From the NCBI GenBank assembly GCA_018402485.1, contig JAGYIY010000005.1, positions 1 through 36,953 on the forward strand: DNA of 36,953 nucleotides, read 5' to 3'. This stretch comes from Roseivirga sp. GTDB taxonomy: Bacteria; Bacteroidota; Bacteroidia; Cytophagales; Cyclobacteriaceae. The position numbers were made by a program, and so were the translations under genes. Below the pieces are notes generated by a model. That model searched no databases, was not told the DNA's origin, and saw only the letters and a program-made list of their open reading frames with translations. This document shows, piece after piece, positions 34,233 through 36,953 of this stretch. Each line of letters starts with the position of its first letter. Within the stretch, counting starts at the first letter, position 1.

Positions 34233-35098
34233 CGAGGTTCTTCTACTAAATGCTTTAAATAAATGCCGTAGCCAGACTTTTCAAGAGGTTGAGCGATATT
34301 CATTAGCTGAATTTTGTCAATAAAGCCCATTGAGTATGCAATTTCTTCAATACAGGATATTTTGATCCCTTGTCTCTCTTCAAGAATCTGAACAAATTGC
34401 CCTGCTTGCATCAAAGATTCGAAAGTTCCTGTATCTAGCCAAGCAGTACCTTTATCAAAAATACTTACAGTCAGTTTTCCCATTTCTAAATAGATTTTGT
34501 TTATATCCGTAATCTCTAACTCACCCCTGGAACTGGGTTTGAGTTTTTTGGCTATTTCAGCAACGGTATTGTCATAGAAGTATAAACCAGGAACAGCATA
34601 ATTAGACTTTGGTTGGCTAGGTTTCTCCTCAATAGAGATGGCTTTTAGGTTGTGGTCAAATTCAACCACACCGTACCTTTCCGGATCATGAACTCTATAG
34701 GCATATACTACACCACCATCTGGATTTGTATTTGACCTCATCAACGCTGGTAAACCAGATCCATAAAAAATATTATCTCCTAAGATTAAGGCTACACTGT
34801 CTTCTCCAATAAACTTCTCTCCAATAATAAAAGCTTGAGCAAGACCTTCTGGTTTTGGTTGTTCAGCATACGTGAATTGACAGCCTATTCTTGAGCCATC
34901 TCCAAGAAGTTTTTGGAACTGTGGTAAGTCGTCTGGCGTGCTAATGATTAGGATTTCTCTAATCCCTGCAAGCATAAGAATTGATAAGGGATAATAAATC
35001 ATGGGCTTGTCATAAACAGGCATCAGTTGTTTGCTTACGGCAAGTGTCAAAGGATGTAGTCTTGTTCCAGACCCCCCAGCTAATATTATTCCTTTCAT
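34229..35098 (-). CDS. rfbA: RfbA/RmlA: glucose-1-phosphate thymidylyltransferase
   Basis: This 289-residue enzyme shows [11 protein letters not shown] (8-18), [35 protein letters not shown] and GVVEFD. It is a full-length RmlA that makes dTDP-glucose from glucose-1-phosphate and dTTP. It is the last gene of a minus-strand block, starting 3 bp after rfbC. Its stop codon overlaps the stop of the convergent deacetylase gene, so there is no room for a terminator between the two operons. Confidence 0.95.
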   Translation of the reverse strand: MKGIILAGGSGTRLHPLTLAVSKQLMPVYDKPMIYYPLSILMLAGIREILIISTPDDLPQFQKLLGDGSRIGCQFTYAEQPKPEGLAQAFIIGEKFIGEDSVALILGDNIFYGSGLPALMRSNTNPDGGVVYAYRVHDPERYGVVEFDHNLKAISIEEKPSQPKSNYAVPGLYFYDNTVAEIAKKLKPSSRGELEITDINKIYLEMGKLTVSIFDKGTAWLDTGTFESLMQAGQFVQILEERQGIKISCIEEIAYSMGFIDKIQLMNIAQPLEKSGYGIYLKHLVEEPR

Positions 35099-35101
35099 AA
35101 T

Positions 35102-35650
35102 TTAAAATTTGTAAGCTTTGTTGAATGACTCAAGATTTTTGTCCTTTTCTGAAAGCTGAAAAGTAACTTTTATTACAGGCCAATCAATATTAAGCACAGT
35201 GTCATTATAAATAATCCCTGAGTCATTTTCAGGGGAATAAACGTTATCACATTTGTATGAGAAAATAGCAGATTCTGATATCACTACAAAGCCATGAGCA
35301 AAACCTCTTGGTATCAGAAACTGTTTTTTATTACTATCACTTAGAATTTCAGCATGCCATTTCCCAAATGTTGGCGAGTCCTTTCTAAGATCTACCGCCA
35401 CGTCAAATACTTCTCCGACAATTACTCGGACTAATTTGGCCTGTGCGAAGTCTCCTTTTTGGAAATGAAGTCCTCGTAAAACACCTTCTGACGATTTGGA
35501 TTCGTTTTCTTGAACCCATTTATAATCATTTAATACTGAATGCTTGGTAGTGACTTCATTAAAACACTCAAAGAAATATCCTCTGTCATCAGAAAATACT
35601 TTCGGTGTTACGATGTACGCATCTTTTAGCGGTGTTTCTTCAATCTTCAT
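35102..35650 (-). CDS. rfbC: RfbC/RmlC: dTDP-4-keto-6-deoxyglucose 3,5-epimerase
   Basis: This 182-residue cupin has RGYFFECFNE near 23-32, VLRGLHFQKG with the catalytic His H62, K72 in AQAKLVRV, and the DVAVDLRKDSPTFGKW strand. It converts dTDP-4-keto-6-deoxyglucose to dTDP-4-keto-L-rhamnose. It overlaps rfbB by 11 bp. Its length is normal for the family. The reductase RmlD needed to finish dTDP-L-rhamnose is not found between this gene and rfbA, nor elsewhere in the window. Confidence 0.95.
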   Translation of the reverse strand: MKIEETPLKDAYIVTPKVFSDDRGYFFECFNEVTTKHSVLNDYKWVQENESKSSEGVLRGLHFQKGDFAQAKLVRVIVGEVFDVAVDLRKDSPTFGKWHAEILSDSNKKQFLIPRGFAHGFVVISESAIFSYKCDNVYSPENDSGIIYNDTVLNIDWPVIKVTFQLSEKDKNLESFNKAYKF

Positions 35651-36698
35651 ACTTTGAGTATTGCTTCGAATAATATGATTGATACTGCCCTGAAGTTACG
35701 TGCTCCAGCCAATTGGTATTAGAAAGATACCAATCTACAGTTTTCTCTAATCCTTCTTCAAATTGAAGTGAAGGTTCCCATCCGAGTTCTTCTTTCAATT
35801 TACTGGCATCAATGGCATAACGCTTATCATGGCCAGCCCTGTCTTTCACAAAAGTGATTAGTTTTCGAGACTCTCCTTGAGTTCTGTTCAACTTCCGATC
35901 CATGACATCACAAAGTAGTTCTACAATGTCTAAATTCTTCCATTCATTGAATCCGCCAATATTATAAGTTTCACCTACTTTTCCTTGGTGGAAAATGACA
36001 TCAATGGCCCTAGCATGATCTAACACATAAAGCCAATCTCTAATGTTTTCGCCTTTGCCATAAACGGGTAAAGGTTTATTGTTCTTAATGTTATGAATGC
36101 ACAGGGGTAGTAACTTTTCAGGAAACTGATTCGGTCCATAATTGTTGGAACAGTTAGAAATAACTACCGGAAGTTTATAAGTATTGGCATAAGCCCTAAC
36201 GAAGTGATCTGAGCTTGCCTTTGATGCTGAATAAGGCGACTGAGGATCATAAGAAGTAGTTTCCAAAAAGAAACCACTTTCTCCCAAAGAGCCATAAACT
36301 TCGTCAGTAGAAACGTGGTAGAATAGTTTTCCTTCAAAATTTCCTGCCCAAACCTTCTTAGCTGCATTCAACAAATTCACTGTTCCGATGATGTTAGTCT
36401 TCACAAAGGAGAGTGGGTCAGCAATAGAGCGATCTACATGCGACTCAGCAGCTAAATGAATTATGCCATCAAACAGGTGAGAGGTAAAAAGCTCATCGAC
36501 AAAAGCCTCATCTGTAATATCGCCTTTGATGAAGTGGTAATTGCTTGCTCTTTTTACATCGTCCAAATTCTCGAGGTTACCTGCATAAGTAAGTGCATCT
36601 AGATTGTAGACTGAATAATCAGCATATTTATTCACCAATAGCCTAACCACATGACTACCGATAAAACCTGCTCCTCCTGTGATTAAGAGTTTTTTCAT
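35640..36698 (-). CDS. rfbB: RfbB/RmlB: dTDP-glucose 4,6-dehydratase
   Basis: This 352-residue SDR has TGGAGFIGSH (7-16), the dehydratase active-site triplet T131 D132 E133 in STDEVYG, and Y156xxxK160 in PYSASK, followed by NNYGPNQFPEKLLPL. This is the classic RmlB pattern. It makes dTDP-4-keto-6-deoxyglucose. It is the first gene of the minus-strand block. I could not identify a clear TAnnTTTG box close upstream. The base composition looks intermediate between the GC-rich block at the start of the locus and the AT-rich cassette. Confidence 0.95.
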   Translation of the reverse strand: MKKLLITGGAGFIGSHVVRLLVNKYADYSVYNLDALTYAGNLENLDDVKRASNYHFIKGDITDEAFVDELFTSHLFDGIIHLAAESHVDRSIADPLSFVKTNIIGTVNLLNAAKKVWAGNFEGKLFYHVSTDEVYGSLGESGFFLETTSYDPQSPYSASKASSDHFVRAYANTYKLPVVISNCSNNYGPNQFPEKLLPLCIHNIKNNKPLPVYGKGENIRDWLYVLDHARAIDVIFHQGKVGETYNIGGFNEWKNLDIVELLCDVMDRKLNRTQGESRKLITFVKDRAGHDKRYAIDASKLKEELGWEPSLQFEEGLEKTVDWYLSNTNWLEHVTSGQYQSYYSKQYSKYED

Positions 36699-36786
36699 TG
36701 CTTAAAACTAACAAGTAGTATGCATTTATCTAAATAAAGTAGTTAATTTAATCATACTAGTGATTTAGGCCTTTTAACACCCCCAC

Positions 36787-36811
36787 TGGTCTTAGCCTCT
36801 CCCTAAGACCA
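36787..36811. repeat. 9-bp stem hairpin upstream of rfbB
   Basis: TGGTCTTAG (36787-36795) and CTAAGACCA (36803-36811) are perfect complements with a 7-nt loop. No T-run follows on either strand, so it is not a typical terminator. It may be part of the intergenic repeat region next to copy B. Confidence 0.5.
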
Positions 36812-36839
36812 AGAAGGTGAGGTGAAAGTACAGACCGTC

Positions 36840-36889
36840 ACCCCTCGCTACCGTCATCCTGAACTTGTTTCAGGATCCCTTAGAAACTA
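36840..36889. repeat. Palindromic intergenic repeat, copy B (inverted relative to copy A)
   Basis: The 30 bp at 36850-36879 are the exact reverse complement of 11-40, with similarity continuing on both sides. It has the same 8-bp stem and 5-nt loop. The rest of 36699-36953 holds no gene that I can see. Confidence 0.8.
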
Positions 36890-36953
36890 GCACCACACGT
36901 CCACCCTAGAAGGACGATCGGTTTCCATTACAAAAAGATCCTGAACTGCGCAT

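Overview
The window comes from a Bacteroidota genome, probably a Cytophagales-type bacterium. This rests on the SLBB-type exporter, the UpxY-like NusG paralogue, weak ribosome-binding sites, one TAnnTTTG-type promoter box and the DUF6922/AbiEii gene pair. No rRNA, tRNA, insertion sequence or CRISPR array was seen. The genus cannot be named from this sequence.

Layout. Positions 1-860 are non-coding and full of short-period tandem repeats: a heptamer field at 223-624, seven perfect AATTAGG units at 707-755 and an octamer field at 791-854. They run straight into a small DUF6922/AbiEii toxin-antitoxin-like pair (915-1717). A GC-rich block follows: a winged-helix regulator, an UpxY-like antiterminator and a six-SLBB Wza-like exporter (1825-5502). 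At about 5.5 kb the base composition falls sharply. A long, tightly packed plus-strand cassette then runs to 34232. It ends stop-against-stop with a minus-strand rfbBCA block (34229-36698). Near-identical inverted copies of one palindromic repeat lie at the two window edges (1-50 and 36840-36889).

Biology. The cassette encodes a Wzx/Wzy-type surface polysaccharide (capsule or O-antigen). Its core is a near-complete legionaminic-acid pathway of the PtmE/GDP-sugar type: a PglD/NeuD-like acetyltransferase, Wzz, LegB, LegC, LegI, LegG, then a formyltransferase and a PIG-L deacetylase, then PtmE, the CMP-nonulosonate synthetase, PtmF and PtmA. After these come a NodU/CmcH carbamoyltransferase, an unrecognised GT-B-like protein, a methyltransferase, Wzx, an MBOAT/SGNH acylation pair, two hexapeptide acyltransferases, a dTDP-rhamnose-4-epimerase-like SDR, four glycosyltransferases and a Wzy-like protein. 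The cassette closes with a second formyltransferase coupled to a NodB-type deacetylase. rfbBCA makes dTDP-4-keto-L-rhamnose, but no rmlD is present.

The most interesting inference is that the locus holds two separate, translationally coupled deacetylase plus formyltransferase modules. One sits inside the legionaminate operon and the other at its end. This suggests that acetamido groups are removed and replaced by formamido groups on the glycan. The first formyltransferase has Gly where the family's catalytic Asn is expected. The large unknown at 18776-20560 is a candidate nonulosonate transferase. No initiating phosphoglycosyltransferase, Wzc kinase or clear ligase is present, so these must be encoded elsewhere.
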